Shown: positions 33,569-47,000 of the stretch, in pieces
How positions within the stretch are numbered: position 1 is the first letter of the stretch
Layout of the letters: each line of letters starts with the position of its first letter
Origin: Setaria digitata
Lineage: Eukaryota; Nematoda; Chromadorea; Rhabditida; Setariidae
Length of the DNA: 64,000 bases
NCBI GenBank assembly: GCA_003640385.1
Contig: RCAB01000247.1
Coordinates: 1-64,000 of the forward strand
Reading direction: 5' to 3'
Position numbers and translations under genes: made by a program
Notes under the pieces: model-generated
The model's database searches: none
What the model saw: only the letters and a program-made list of their open reading frames with translations
What the model was told of the DNA's origin: nothing

Positions 33569-36500
33569 TTAAACAGAAATGTGTGACAACGAGGAATGAT
33601 TTAGAACACAGATAAAAAGCAGTGGAAGGAATGGTAAAAAATAGGATTCATGAACGGTTCCTCTTGAATTGATCAGTGGGCTTCTGATAGGCCGGATAGC
33701 ATTGCTGTGATTCACAGATGGCCGGAATGGCGAGTGGTGAGGGTAGAATTGCTCCGGAAGTTGCTCGTCGAGTTTTATCTGCTCCTCATACTTGGTGAGT
33801 AGATCCAGAATGACACCATTCGTCCAGCCAAAACCGTCCTTTAGTAAATTTACATAGGAATTTCTCCTCCTTCAGAAGCAAACAGAAATGTATGTTACTT
33901 TCACCTGTGAGCGGAATGTTCTGTCGCTCACGCGCTGTAATGTTCACTGAGAGCAGCAACAGCAAATCAAGACAATTCGTCGTCTACAAAATTCGTAACC
34001 GGAATATCTCTTACCTGCACCTCGTACTCTCCGCCGACTCCAGGATGCGGATAGCTACCGATGACATCGTACTGCAATGAATCGTTGTAAGTATAACATT
34101 GAAAGCATACTGCACTGCTGCCAATGTGAGAGGTATCAAGCAGCAGACAGAATCCAGTTGGAGACATAGATTCAGAAATGTACACTGAGTGCAGCTTACC
34201 TTTTCCCACATCATTTTCGTTTCCTTGAAGACCCGGTAGTTACTCATCACCCATTTGCGCGCAAGTCGATAGGCCTGCAAGGATTGTATTTACTTCACTG
34301 CCGGTACAGGTCGACAAGAATGGTAATCAGGAATTCAACTGACCTGATTCTGCATTGCAGCATTTTCCGATTTCCGAAGTCCTTCGACGAGCATGTGAAT
34401 CAGCGGAGGGAAGCCATTCGGGAAGTCCCACTGCTCCTTGCTCTCGCTTACAAGACTAGCGGGTACCCCACCAGCGTAACTGAATGCTCCGGAATTCTGA
34501 AATCAGGACCGAAATGAGCATCGTAACAGATCCAGTACCTGGGCGTGCATACAGACAGTTCCTTCTACTACTTACATTCATTAGTTTGAAAACTCTTTCC
34601 GACTTCTGCTGGTCCAGAGTGTGATAGCAGCCGGTGAACAGCGGTGCAGCTACGGTAGGGTAGAATCGGACGTTGTGCTCCATGGTACGCATGTTGAAGT
34701 CGTACCAAGCACCGGCGGTGCTGTTGTAGAAGATGGTATCGATACTGGTTCGGAAGCTGGCCCACATGTCTCGGTACTTATGAGCTTCGGTTTTGTTGCC
34801 TTAAACAGTTTCCTAGAGAGAACAGAGACTCTGTCTACTTCTTCTCTCTAGACTAATCTATGTCGTCAACAGACTGCATAACCTGGAAGTGTTTACGTGA
34901 AACTAGTCATTTTCAATACTAATTACGTTCTGCTGCGGAACAAAAGCTAGTGCTTCTACCGATATGCGCATAAAGATACTCCAGAATGTTCATATTCCAA
35001 CACATTAGAGCATTCAGATCGACGGGCAGTATTCGCGTGGTTTCTATCGTCTTCAGAGAGTGACTGTCACGTAACCAGCGGCTACTGAAATCCCATCCGG
35101 ATTCTGCCGTACTTGCTATATCCTGAAATTGCCATCTTTTTTTTTAAATATACACTGACAGTTAGAAAATAGTAGCGATCATCAATCAAACCTGCCAGAA
35201 TCTATGTTTGTCCGGAATTCCTATTGCGGATACGATATCTTCTCGGAATGACTCTGGTCGTGGAACGTTCGTATCAGTGCGGTACTGATAGACTGTATGC
35301 CGCTCCTGGTTCTTCATTGTAATGTTAATTGTCCTATAGTAAGAAGCCTTATCACTATTGCTATCAGTATCATTTATCCATGTGTGATAAATGTTATAAA
35401 CGTAATAACGCAGAATTATGACTAGCCTATGTGTCCGCCACCATTGGAATTCAGTTTTCAAGATGGGCAAAATCTTCCGGATAAATTCCAGATCTTCTGT
35501 GCTTTCATAGTACTCATAAACCATACCGCACAGCATTGGAGGCTGCGAACGACGCAGATAATATATTCTGCCACCATTAGGTACGAAGCCGTGCCTGAAT
35601 CGTGTTTCTTGAAGTGAAGCAGGAGCCTTTTCAACAATAATTCTTAGAAATACGGAAAACGAAAGTGCGGTGACTTTCTGATAAAACAGTGAATTTGAAA
35701 CCATTACTTTTTGGCAAACCAAATATACATATGATAATGATATGAAACAAACTTTTCAACAACATATGCTAAATTCAAGATTAGTTCCCTGGCGGTATTG
35801 AGCATTCCTGATGCTACCAGTCCTTTCAGCACCCAGTAATTGTCCCAGTAGTAATATTCTCGAAATCGACCACCGGCCATAATGAAGTTATGTGGAACAT
35901 AGATGAGCGATGAGCGTGACTCGTGTTTCTTCATTTCAGGATCAATCTAGAAGAAAACGTCGTTTATGAGTTTGTCTTAAATCGAGACTCGCTGAAGAAC
36001 TCACCTTTCTACAGAGTGCTTTCCATAAGTTGTGGATATTAAGAGCCCAGTGTCGGAGAGTCTCGTCGGTAATACTCATAATTTTGCTCGGGAATGGTGT
36101 CCAGTCGGAAGGAGTGCAGTTTCTCAGTTCGCTTCCGGGAGGCATAAAATACTCATCCAAAAAGTTCCTCAGCTCATCCCGGTTGATCAGTCCTACTGGC
36201 AGCTCACCAAATCGTCTGTTAAATTCCGCTAGCGTGTATTCTAGAACAATTATTGCACTAATCGGAAGGTGACGTAACGATATGAATAAGACGGAATCGG
36301 TACTAAATTCCAAAAAAACCAGACTAACTGACCCAATAGTGCTTGATCACTAGGGTGATCGTAACCGATTTGCATTTGCACTGTACTGAAATATCAGATT
36401 AATACCTGGATCGTGTTTCATAACCATATCCACAAAGGTTTTCGAATCCTTGTAAATCCTGTGGACATTTACTGCTTCAAGCATTTTCCCGCTACAGTAT

Positions 36501-36879
36501 ATGAATCTGAAATGTAGAGCTTGCAAATGGCTGAAGCAACATAACTGTACTGTCCTTAGCATTTGAATTGGTTTCGAAATGCCGAACAGACGGCTCCTAA
36601 ATGATCGTCACTCCCGGTATGCTCAGTTCTCGAGAGCAACTTCGCTCCTTCCCGTTACATCTAATTAACTGAATCCCCTGTGAAACTGTAATTATAAGGA
36701 AAGAAGAGAACTCACGAATTATTTGTGTTGGTATGGTCGCACACATTGACTGTTCCAGCAGGAACTGACGGCACGTCAATCCGAAGCACCACGCTGGCAT
36801 CTACTTCGGTGTGTTTGGAGTTTGACGGTACCGCTGCGAAGAAATGAAAAAATAAGTGGCAGTAGATAAGGAAGGCCAT
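33569..36879 (-). CDS. Trehalase (glycoside hydrolase family 37), probably membrane-anchored
   Basis: Hydrolyses trehalose to two glucose molecules. Twelve exons: 36879-36716, 36506-36406, 36240-36005, 35946-35753, 35594-35427, 35333-35192, 35122-34960, 34799-34576, 34496-34344, 34274-34200, 34071-34015 and 33838-33569, giving 648 residues with correct phase throughout. The start ATG begins [19 protein letters not shown], a signal peptide. Signature 1 is [14 protein letters not shown] (about 192-205), preceded by Ala where the family has Pro. The catalytic acid motif is [10 protein letters not shown], with Asp at about 346. Signature 2 is [10 protein letters not shown] (about 486-495). EKYDV and GGEYEVQ then DGFGWTNG follow. 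The last 25 residues are hydrophobic, which suits a GPI signal or a C-terminal membrane anchor as in other animal trehalases. Intron 5 has a GC donor; introns 7 and 11 end in AAG. Nematodes have several tre genes and I cannot name the orthologue. Confidence 0.95.
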
Positions 36880-38002
36880 TGCTTCTAGAAAGGGTCAGTG
36901 CTGGATTAGACGGTGAAATGTAGATGATTTCTCGATAACCAGAAGGCTCTGTCCTAATTCCTTGCTCGCAACACCTCTCCCTCCAAAAGCACCGTACTCG
37001 CTGAAACGATAAACACTAGAAACTGGATAATGTTATGTTTCGTATCATCTACACTATCAGAACCGTTATCACCAAAGCCTAATGTGCAGGAATAATAGCG
37101 CCTATTCTTAAGCGTTCTTACTTAAACTATATTAGTGAACAAAAGAGAAGTCTGTCATCAACAGAAATGAACTATGCCACCGACTAAACTAGGCTTTTTG
37201 CAACACAAGTTCTCTGGCAGTGAACAGTTACCCGTTGCTAGACAGAATTCTTCGCTGGGTTGCAAAATTCTATACATATCCTAACAGAAGTCAGCAGTGT
37301 TATACGATCACATTCCCACACCTAATCGGTAACTTCATCAGTGACGTGAGCCTTAAATATTCAGTCTGATTCCAATGATGATATGGGGTAGATGTGAAGC
37401 AGTGAATCATGACTGCGTATGTCACTACCCGCAGCTGTCGATACATGCTGCTCTGGATTCTGAAGCTTACAATGCTCTTGAGTGATAATAAATTACCGAA
37501 CCTTTATCACATTATCTTTGAAACAGTTATAAAGAAAAAGTGTTAGGAATAATGAAATGAAACAATGGGAAGCCAGAATAACCGGAATAACAACTGAAGA
37601 GTGACCTTTACTTCACAGTTAACTTCTTCGTATGTGTTTTTAGAGGGAGCAGTGAGGAGCAGCCTTCCCCCTCAATTAAGGTCATCGATCGACTGATGAA
37701 AGTGGTATGAAATGGGATGGGGTAAAGGGCAAGGAGAGCGACATGTGGATTCTGAATCCGAGAGCTTCATGAAACGATGACAACTGAAGTGTGCGTTAGT
37801 TCATTTTTTACTTCGTGATAGGTCAGCGTAACAAGCATGCCTTATTGCGTTTCAAGGGAGAAAATGTTCTGTGCCTTGAGTAGACAGATTCCTGCAACTG
37901 GAAAGCAAATTATACGGTGACTGTTGGCTGATGAATGTACCGGTACTCCTTTATCGCTTTCTCAAATAATAGAAAAGTGTAAGTAATGTAATTCGTTCTT
38001 CC
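36880..38002. other. Intergenic between trehalase and PITP
   Basis: About 1.1 kb between the PITP stop and the trehalase start, both on the minus strand. It should contain the trehalase promoter and the PITP 3' end. No coding exon, repeat or RNA gene is recognisable. Confidence 0.5.
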
Positions 38003-40302
38003 TTACGAAGCACTTCTGTCACCCACGTCACATACGGTGCCACGCTTCTCCGGTTCAGCAATCTGCTTCTTCAACTCCTCCACAGCTTCCCTCTCCATCT
38101 TCTTGATATCATCGATCGTCATGTCATACCACCGGTCTGTCCAGCAGTACAGTTCCCTGAAGAATCGGACAAACTGTGCACGAATTTATCGCTCTACTTA
38201 ATCCTGGAAGGCAATACTAGAATGATAGCAGCAATGCTCGGTGAATACAGAGTGGAAGTGATTCACTCACGAACACTTCTGAATCCCGGCCCCAGATGAG
38301 CTGCCCAAAATTTGCTGAAGAATACAGTAAACCTCAGCTTACTTGACAGCTTGTGAATTTCCAGCCGAATGTCATGTAACAAGAGAAATGCCTACCTGTT
38401 GAATTTGGAAAATATTCGAGGATACTGTCTCTGGAGCACGTGCTCCACCATTGTTTGGAATCCGAACATTTTGAAATGCACCTGCACAACCTGAAACGAT
38501 TGTTCTCGTGAGGAACCACCAGCCAGAAGGAAATAGTTGGATACTGTTCCTCATCAGGGACAGGACAGCTGTTTACGAGCGATGCTAATCGAGTCGAAGA
38601 AGCCAGCATCACTAAGTCCTAATTTACTGGAGATGTCATTTCATGTGCTGTGTGGATGAGAATCAAGAAGCGAACTTTGTAACAGCACATCACCGGTTTA
38701 GTCGTGTGAATCCAATCTTTCGGCAACTTTCCACGACCAGTCTTTCTAGACTTGAATTCACGCACATCTGTTTCCGGTGTGATGTCCTGCAACAAGCAAG
38801 TGGCAGGTGCACTGATAATGCTTCTGTAGTGATAAGAATTCTCAACAACCACCAGCTAGCATCAGGTTGCATCCTATAGCACTATGTTCTGAAGACATCA
38901 AAACAGACCGTACAAACGGCTCACCGTTTTTTTTAAGAAGCTGTCATCATAGATATCAATAACGATTACCTCTCGCTTCTTTAGCAGTGCTGGGCTCAAG
39001 TCCAATGCCTTAAAATTATTAGCACAAGCTACTTGCACTGTTCGCTAGCAATTCTTTGCAATAACTTACTCAGCACGATGCATGTTGCATGCTGCACGCC
39101 GCACACAGTTATATTATCTGGCTGAACAACTGCTTACATTTTCAGTATGGCCCTTGTCTGGAAGGTGCATCGACTCAATATTGATGTAGAAGCCGTCCTT
39201 CATGTAATCCGGATTCTGCAATGCACAGTTTTCTCTCCCGTTCCAGAACTGATGTAGCTAACTGCTCAGACGGGCAGTCTCCTATAATAACCAACCTTGA
39301 TAACCGTCTTGCAATACGGGAATGCATTCCAGCACTCTTCATGTAACACGAACGCCGCGTCCGGAAATATCTTCCGTAATGCCCATGGTGACTTCGACTT
39401 CGTCCGGTAGATCTTGTGTGTGTAAATGCCGGTGATAGAGTGTCCCGGACGGACTGTCGTACTTGTGAAATCATCATTTTCCAGCACCTGCAAAAAACCG
39501 ATTCAGGAAAAGCCTACGGTTGAACAGGTATAACTACCTTCCTCCCTTTCCTCCATTCCTTTTTTTCCGCATCGGCAAATCTGGGGAATCTCTGTTACAG
39601 ACTGAAGAAATGCCATCTACTCCAAACCGCCAAAATTTCCCTAAGATTTGCAGAACACACTTTCTGGTGCAAATGAAGGTTAGCTTCATTAATTGTGCCT
39701 GAAGCCTGCTACTACTGTTTCATTGATCCTAGACCGACTGATGGCCTCTAAGTAAAAATACTTTGCCCAATTCTTTTCAAAACATTTAATGAGTCTTGTT
39801 TCATTACACAATACAGTATAAAAATATTCGGTTAGAGTAACAGTAGTAATAATTAATAATGGCAGTCGTATTAATCCACTTGCCATTGTCTTTTTTTATT
39901 ATTACTATTTATAGTAACAGTAGTAGTGGCAGTAGCTATAATTATCAATTATAATACAGTGATGTCACTAAATTATTACTACTGTTTCACCATCAAATAT
40001 AATTATTAACAATATCAACTTCCATTAGTGATAACATAAGTCAGTCATCACGAAAATAAGAATGAAACAATTTTTGAGGGAATTTGAAACCTCAACACCA
40101 TCACCCCCTCCCGTTTCATTTTTGCTCGTTTCCGACACTGCGAATAATTGTCCACGATAATACTCATCCATTTCGAACGGCATTAAAATACGGAATTCCT
40201 GAAAATGTGCCGAACTGATAGTCGTCAGCTGATTGAGTGCTAGCGCGGCAGTTTCGAGAGCACTGAAACAGAACACCGCGATGCGCTTACTTTGATAATC
40301 AT
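38003..40302 (-). CDS. Class I phosphatidylinositol transfer protein (PITP)
   Basis: Soluble START-like lipid carrier that exchanges phosphatidylinositol and phosphatidylcholine between membranes. Eight exons: 40302-40291, 40198-40091, 39487-39296, 39215-39138, 39008-38925, 38786-38676, 38490-38396 and 38156-38003, giving 277 residues (human PITP-alpha has about 270). The first exon has only four codons, MIIK, followed by GTAAGC, and joins [18 protein letters not shown], the usual PITP start. Further landmarks are [57 protein letters not shown] and the C-terminal [20 protein letters not shown]. The short length and lack of DDHD or LNS2 domains indicate class I and not the RdgB type. The intron before exon 5 has an AAG acceptor. 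The 5' end faces the TMEM186-like gene 585 bases away. Confidence 0.95.
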
Positions 40303-40887
40303 CTCTAGTGCTGCAGTCTTTCGACCGCTTCACTCAACAATCTGAATACAAGTATAAACAATGAATCTTTCCTTGCACTGCGCTTCTCATATACTGTTCC
40401 GCTAGAATATATCCTGTATAATAGTGGAAGCAGCAGACTATGCAACTTTTCCGGCTTGGATGATCCGGTCCGGCTCGATTTAGAACATTCTAGAAGAAGA
40501 GAGATGATGTCTGTCAGTGAAATTAAGTGTTAATACTCGTCATCTTCAGCATCTTAGCAACCACACTGTCATCCTATCCGATCACTTCAGTCCCAACAAG
40601 TACCACAATTTCTGAAATCAACTACTGCTCATCGTCATGGAAGCATATTTTTCACTATGACTATGTCATTGTAAATCTTGCTATGCTCTATCGAAATAAG
40701 GTTTACATTGTATGTCCGCATTCGTGGGGTTCTGTATGTGTTGTAGTACGTACGTCAGATCCTACGTGCGTGTCGTGTGTACAGTACGCGTGTATATGTA
40801 ACTGTATCCGTAGTTGGCGGCGCTGTTATTCTGAAAGTACTCGTGTTCCAGATGGAGCAAACTATTTATGCATAGATAGGTAAGTAT
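40303..40887. promoter_or_regulatory. Shared divergent promoter region, PITP / TMEM186-like
   Basis: A gap of 585 bases separates two head-to-head start codons. It must contain both 5' untranslated regions and promoters. No TATA box or known factor site stands out. Confidence 0.45.
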
Positions 40888-41942
40888 ATGTGGCAGCTTC
40901 AGCGGATTCTTTGCTTGTCTACTGTTCGCCTTCGCTTCATTCGATGGAAACATGTTGCCATCACTGATAAAGAAAAAGGTCTTGGGAATCTGCGTCCGGT
41001 ATGTGCATATTTCGTTTCACTCTATATGGAAAGTGCTATTGTTGTTGTTCAGGTTTATCCTCCGTCAGTGACTGGTTTCGTAACTGTATGTGTACTTCCT
41101 CCTCTGCTTAGGTGCAGTCACTTAATTCCCCGATTAATACCTCAGACTTCATTCTTTTGCAGGAGTCCAATAGACGTTTCACGCTGCGGACGTTAGAAAG
41201 GTTATATCGATGGGATGGAATGGACGGAAATGAATGGTTCATCATTTACCGGGACAGTTATGCCTCACGATTCGTCTTACTCGTTACTATGGCGGTTCCT
41301 GTTATCAGCTTGTTAACATCTAAAGATTGTATGGCTGACGTCAAAGATGGCCGATTGTGGGATGCCTTCAAAGATACTAACATAGTTCGGCAGGTACTAT
41401 CGTTTCTTCCTATTTAACATTGATACGTTGTCGGCTTATTGTTATAGCTTGCAGATGGGCGTCCTTGTTATACTGCCAGTACTTTCTTTTTTGTTGGTAA
41501 CATGTCTGGCATGGCACCTCAATACCATCCGAATTCATCGTATTTATGCTAACAAAAGAGATCAGAAAACATTTATCGCAATCGTTTCGCACTGTGGCAT
41601 ATTTACTCGAAAGGTAAGCTGAATGCTTCTCATTTATTTAACATTACATCTTTCACCATAACTCTTTGATTTCGTTCATCACGTTTCATTCTCTTTCATC
41701 ACACTGAGCTCTAACACATCCGAATCCCACTGACGAAGCTGGTTATCTGCTGCTGTTGAAGGTTTCAATGTGTTCTTCACTTTGTGTGGGGTTTTGAGCC
41801 CTGAAGAATTTTTCTTTGTATTAAGTTGTAGGTGATTTCAAAAAGTGATACACCTCTCACTTTTCCTGATGTGTATTATGGATTTATTAGGATCCATATC
41901 CGAATACTAGACAGAAAATTTCTTTTGTTCGGGATTTCATAA
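40888..41942 (+). CDS. TMEM186-like mitochondrial inner-membrane protein
   Basis: In mammals TMEM186 belongs to the MCIA complex that assembles respiratory complex I; the role here is inferred by family. Five exons: 40888-40998, 41053-41085, 41163-41393, 41455-41613 and 41832-41942, giving 214 residues, against about 213 in human. The N-terminus MWQLQRILCLSTVRLRFIRW is basic and amphipathic like a mitochondrial presequence. NEWFIIYRDSYASRFVLLVT precedes the first hydrophobic segment, and GVLVILPVLSFLLVTCLAWH is the second. RIHRIYANKRD and SHCGIFTRK follow at the position of the family's conserved C-terminal part. The tail ends KFLLFGIS. Exon 2 is only 33 bases but has strong splice sites (TTGTTCAG, GTATGTG). 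The family assignment rests on length, topology and these short matches, not on a search. Confidence 0.72.
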
Positions 41943-44077
41943 AAGATTACTTGCGGGAAATCACTTGAGTTTCATTGTATTTTGTTGCCTTCGTTTAATA
42001 CTGATATCAACATTTTTTATTTACAATCATCCTGCGAAAATTCTTTCGATGTCTTTGTATGATTAATGAATAGATTGGTCAGTTTGACTTTCTTCATTGT
42101 TCCTATGGATTCTATCCATTTTCATGATTCAGATTCACTTAGAAAATGCTAGTTCTTCTTGAGAACTGAGTTTATTGGAATTAAGGAATTAAAAGTAGCG
42201 TTTTCTAAGTTTGTATTCTTTTTTTCTGGAGCATTTTTGAATTTTCCTTTCTTTTTCATGCCTAATTCTGAGAAGCAAACGGAGCATCGATATATATATA
42301 AGAAACTAAGTTTTGATTTGAGCAGTTCCTGCTCTCGATGATGAAGAAATTTGTATATTTTCGGGAAGTTTAAATGCTTAGTAAACTTTTGAAATCGTCA
42401 AGATATCCTGACTGGAAAACTTATTTCCTGCTCAGCTGAAAGGGGGATATCAATGATCTCAATACAGTTATAATAACAGGATAATTTCTTCATTATTATA
42501 GTGAGACCTAGACTCGATTTTCAGAAGATGAACAGAACTAACCAGAAATGAATCGATTGGCGAGTTTAAAATAGCTCACAAGAATTTAATGAGCAGATGT
42601 GATAGTCTTCCTTATCTTCATTTCCTTAAGTGTATTGTTTATTAGTTTCAACTTTATGTAGTTACAGAAAGACAGGAAATTGATTTGGTCTACATTCAAA
42701 TCATCCGAAGTGGTAGTAGAGGCTAAATGAAGTATTAGCTCAAAGTAATAATTTGTCATGATAATCGACTTCTTGCTTGTTTGTAGCTTATAATACGAAT
42801 GTAATCATTACAACAGCAAGCTAAAAGCTCGGGAGTTACCATTCATTATTTTCTTACTTAAGGTACCTTTCACAAGACAGAATATCAAAATACTGGAAAG
42901 TGCTGGGCACCAGTTATGGTCATTTTTGAAAGGTTCAATCAAGATCAACAGGAATCGGTTTATGCTAAATGATGAATGCTTTCGAGACATTCAATATCGA
43001 CACTTCTTATTAGGACGAAGCACTAAACTGCCTACCTTCGAGGGCAACATGGGTCAAAAGAAGAGGCCGTTGTGATCAATGGGACTCTAGGATGTGTGTC
43101 AGTTAATCCATAAAGTTGCTGGAAAAATTTGTTTTATTTTTCTCTAACTTCGACTTTTACTTATGTCGAATATGTCTCAAGGATTATTCGTATTAGCTTC
43201 GTTAGGTCCCAGAATTAGTGGCGGTAGAAATCGCTTAAGGTCGCTGAACATTTGCTTCACTCGTCTCTTTATATATGACAAATATACAATTTATACTTAT
43301 TATAGTTATCAGGGTGTTCTGCTTACTTGATCACTGTAGCCCCTGACGTGCTGGATTATTCTGGTATTGCCTTGAATTATACAAAACTTATCTTGATTAA
43401 GGAAGAATATATAGTTAGGGAACAAGGGTAACTAAAACTAACTCGTTCATTTGTAACAGTTTCTGTTATCACCGGCTCAAAATCAAACAAAAAAGAATGA
43501 TTACGTGGCAGAAAGATGAATGAGCCAAGTTCTTTAGCATGAGCACCATAAACAAAGCACATAAGCTTACATTAATACCACCATTGTACAAAAAAAAAAC
43601 TTTATATGCATTTTTCTACGAGTCTGCGGATCATTATTTTTTTATTAGGTGTATGAAGAATGAAAGACCTAGTTGTGCACCGCATATTTCAGCATTTGAA
43701 AATCGGTCCGGTCATCGGACTTTCAGAAAGGAACATGTTATAAAATGCAAAGCACTTTTACAAATTCAAGATATCGCGTTCCAAGAGAAATAAAGTGGTG
43801 GATATAGATTCAGAGCGGTAGGGAAGAAAGCCAAAGAAAGAAAAGTGGAAAAAGTTAAATCCCACACTTCTGCTATCATATATGCCGCAAAGTTTTCACT
43901 GCTTTCTGCTTTTTCTTTCAATACTGGGGAAACTGCGTGAAAGTTAGTAGTGTAGAAAAAAAAAAAACTATTGAACAGCACAGCAGTTTCTCTCCTCTGC
44001 CTCCTGTCACAATAAAAAAAGATTAATATAAGCGAAAAAAAAAAGTTAAAAAAGCACAAAGTACTGGCAAGTAACAG
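41943..44077. other. Intergenic between TMEM186-like and GDP-glucose phosphorylase genes
   Basis: The two genes converge here, and the stretch holds their 3' ends. Short frames at 42159-42341, 42808-42990 and 43539-43793 have no motif. Poly-A and poly-T runs occur near 43590 and 43955-44045. No gene can be supported. Confidence 0.5.
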
Positions 44078-47000
44078 TTAGAGAGAGCCTCCAGGCTTGG
44101 CGTCTGCGCGTTTGCTTTCTCCTTCAAATGTGAACTGCTGACAGTCTGCGGGAAAGAAATGTCGTGGTGAGTGTACTTCAAATGTTTGAAATGAGTCGTG
44201 CAGTTCGTCCAGTTCTGGGGATGATAACTAAATACTATAAGTGGTTAATTACCTAATTTAGACACAGGAAGACTTCGATGCAACTTTACAGCAAACAGTT
44301 ACAAAATTTGTCTTCAGCTCGTATCGACTGCTTGGTATCTCTTCTAATTAGTTTATAACTGGAAATATTCTACAGCAAATTTATCTACAATAAGGCAAAG
44401 AGTAAAACCTGCTGTTCGCCTTTGTCAGCGAAACTATGTTCGACAAGCACCTTTCCCGAGAGAACATCTATTAGTTCGGAGCAAATCTGATTGAACCGCG
44501 AGTCAGATAATGTTGCCTCCTCATCTATTATACGAAGTACTCCCTCTTCTGTAACCGTTTCGAAAAACTGATATGCTGCAAAATTTTTGAAGTACACATT
44601 GTAGGTACCAAGCATGAATTAACTCCAATATCTTCTCTTGCAAACAAGAATGCCTTTCGACGTCAGTGAAAAGAACCTACAGTTTTATGAAACACGGCTA
44701 TCATCGATTGCTTATATTACTAAAGTAAGTGAATACTTACTGTAGGCAGTCATACATCCTGACAGCTCTAAAGAAGCTGGACTAAAACTTTTCGCTGGTT
44801 TGGCTCCTGAAAATACGCTTCGTGAGTATGATATTTAAAAAATAAGCATGATGTTTAAAAAAAATAACCTAGAATACATCGCTAATTCTCGAAGATACCG
44901 CAAAGTCAATCCTCTACAAATCATCTTTTCTCTCAGACTTCTTCATAAATGTAGAACAAAGAAAAATAAAGTAGACAGAACGTCTGAGGAATAGAAAAGG
45001 AGAAAGGAAACTGAAAAATAAAGTACAACTAATGCAGAAAACGAACCGATTACAGCAACACGTGGAAAAATATATGCAGTTACAAGTTGCGGAAGTACAT
45101 TAGTTGTATCTTCCGAATGAACTGCACCAGAAGTCCTTAGCGGTTGCGCACGCGAGAAAAAAATATTATGTGCTACTTCATGAGTGCTTAAGTAGTCCGC
45201 ACAACGTGTTATACTTCTAAAATTGAAGACGGACAGGTGGTAAATTAAATCGAATGAGTTTTCATATTGAAAAAAAGCATTTTGTTCCTCATCCGAGTTC
45301 TAAATTATAAGAACTTCAATTAAACCATTATGATATTTATAAAAAGTGTTGCTGAACTTCTGTTTTTTGTGCTTCCAAAAGTTAAACAAAGTGTCAAAAA
45401 TCATGGAAATTTCGTGAAGGATAAAATCCCTTCATTTGTTTAACTTTTACATAACAATGAACTTACGTGACAAACTTTTCGTATTGTTCCGGCCCGGTTA
45501 ATTGAAATACGATAGTATACGCAAACCATATTGGGCGCTTGATGACATATATGTCGTCGTAGAGATGTTCACACCTCTGCAAATTATATAGTGTTTTTAA
45601 GTTAAACATTTCTATACTTCAGAGCTGCATAAGATTGGACAGACTCTGTGATGGCAAATTAAAACAATGGGTACAAACGACATCATGTTTGACTGACACT
45701 CTGAAGTAGGATAAGTGTATAAATACAGACGAGGCTTACACGATTGATCAAGTCAGATTCATAAGGCCATGTTAAAAGATGAAGATGAAGATGATTGATA
45801 GAAGCCAACGCCAAAAGGCTATTGAACAGGACGTGGAACGAATTGTTTTTTGCTAAAAGCATTGTGTCGGTCGCCAAACGAACTGCTGTTTCGGATAAAA
45901 TCTGCAGAACCGTTGTGTAGGAAGTTCATGGAATATCCTTTTGGAAATGAATTGAAAGGACATTGTTGCACAGTACTTTATAACGTATCCGTTCCTACTA
46001 GGAAAAATTAGTCTTCACATGAACAGCAAGAAATTAATACGGCTAAATAGTGAAAAGGAAAAGAAAAAAAACAGCAGTCTAAAAGCTGGCGCATTACTCA
46101 AAATTTAGTTTGGAATTAGCTATGTGAATAATGAAAAGATGAAGGTACGATTCAAAACTATTTTTTAAATCACAGCCTTCTCTTCATTAAGTAACTAGTG
46201 TATACCTGTGGTTCACAGCGATTGATGGATGGTAATAGCAAGGAATGCCCTCTTCCAAGAGGTGCAGCATTGACTGCGACAACATGACGATCAGACGAAT
46301 TGTTGCTCAATAAGTGATCCTTGCGTTGTAGATGTAGAAGTATCTTAGAAAAAAAATTAAATATGTTTAGGATTATAAAGCTGGACTAATATTACTGACT
46401 GACTAATGTCCGTTAAAAAAAGCAAGGGATATGAGGGTCTCTGGTGCGTGGTTTGCGAACTAATAAAAGTGTGGAAGAATACAAAATTAATTCCAAAATT
46501 TTTATGTTCTCAGCAAAACTAACTTCTTTTTGTTTCAGCTTCATGAAATTCCACCTTAAATTGCTGAAAGGTTCGCGGACAGCTCTAAAATGCATCGGCT
46601 TACGCCTCCTTTCTCCACGTTCGACATTCAACTAAAAAAAAAATTAATTTTTCCTTACTGACTTATTTATTTATCATGACAAAGCAGCAGTTAATTCCAG
46701 CAGAAAAAAATAAATAATATGAGTGCTAACAGTCTGTGTAGAACGATATGGATGACCTAATCTATTTGCTCTTAAATCAATCAATGATAAAAGAAACTTT
46801 TCTCCAAAAAGTTAATAAGCGATAAATGGAGTCAGTAGGAATTTAAACGAAAGATATCTATCTAGAATTATTGAGCCAAATATTTTATTATCAACAATAA
46901 TAAGAGAGTTCTCCATCAGAAGCATTTGTCCTAAATCCCTTGTTCCTCAAAAAGCTTTCCAAGGTCACATTGCTTTAAACCGGATTCTGAAGTTCATTTC

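Noticed and set aside
35334..35426. Reading trehalase straight through as one long exon
   Set aside because: The frame is open, but the 31 extra residues interrupt a conserved stretch; a GC-AG intron gives the expected alignment. Retention is kept only as a possible isoform.
43539..43793. 84-codon + strand frame with several Cys and His
   Set aside because: The spacing fits no zinc-finger pattern, and it lies next to poly-A runs without splice support.
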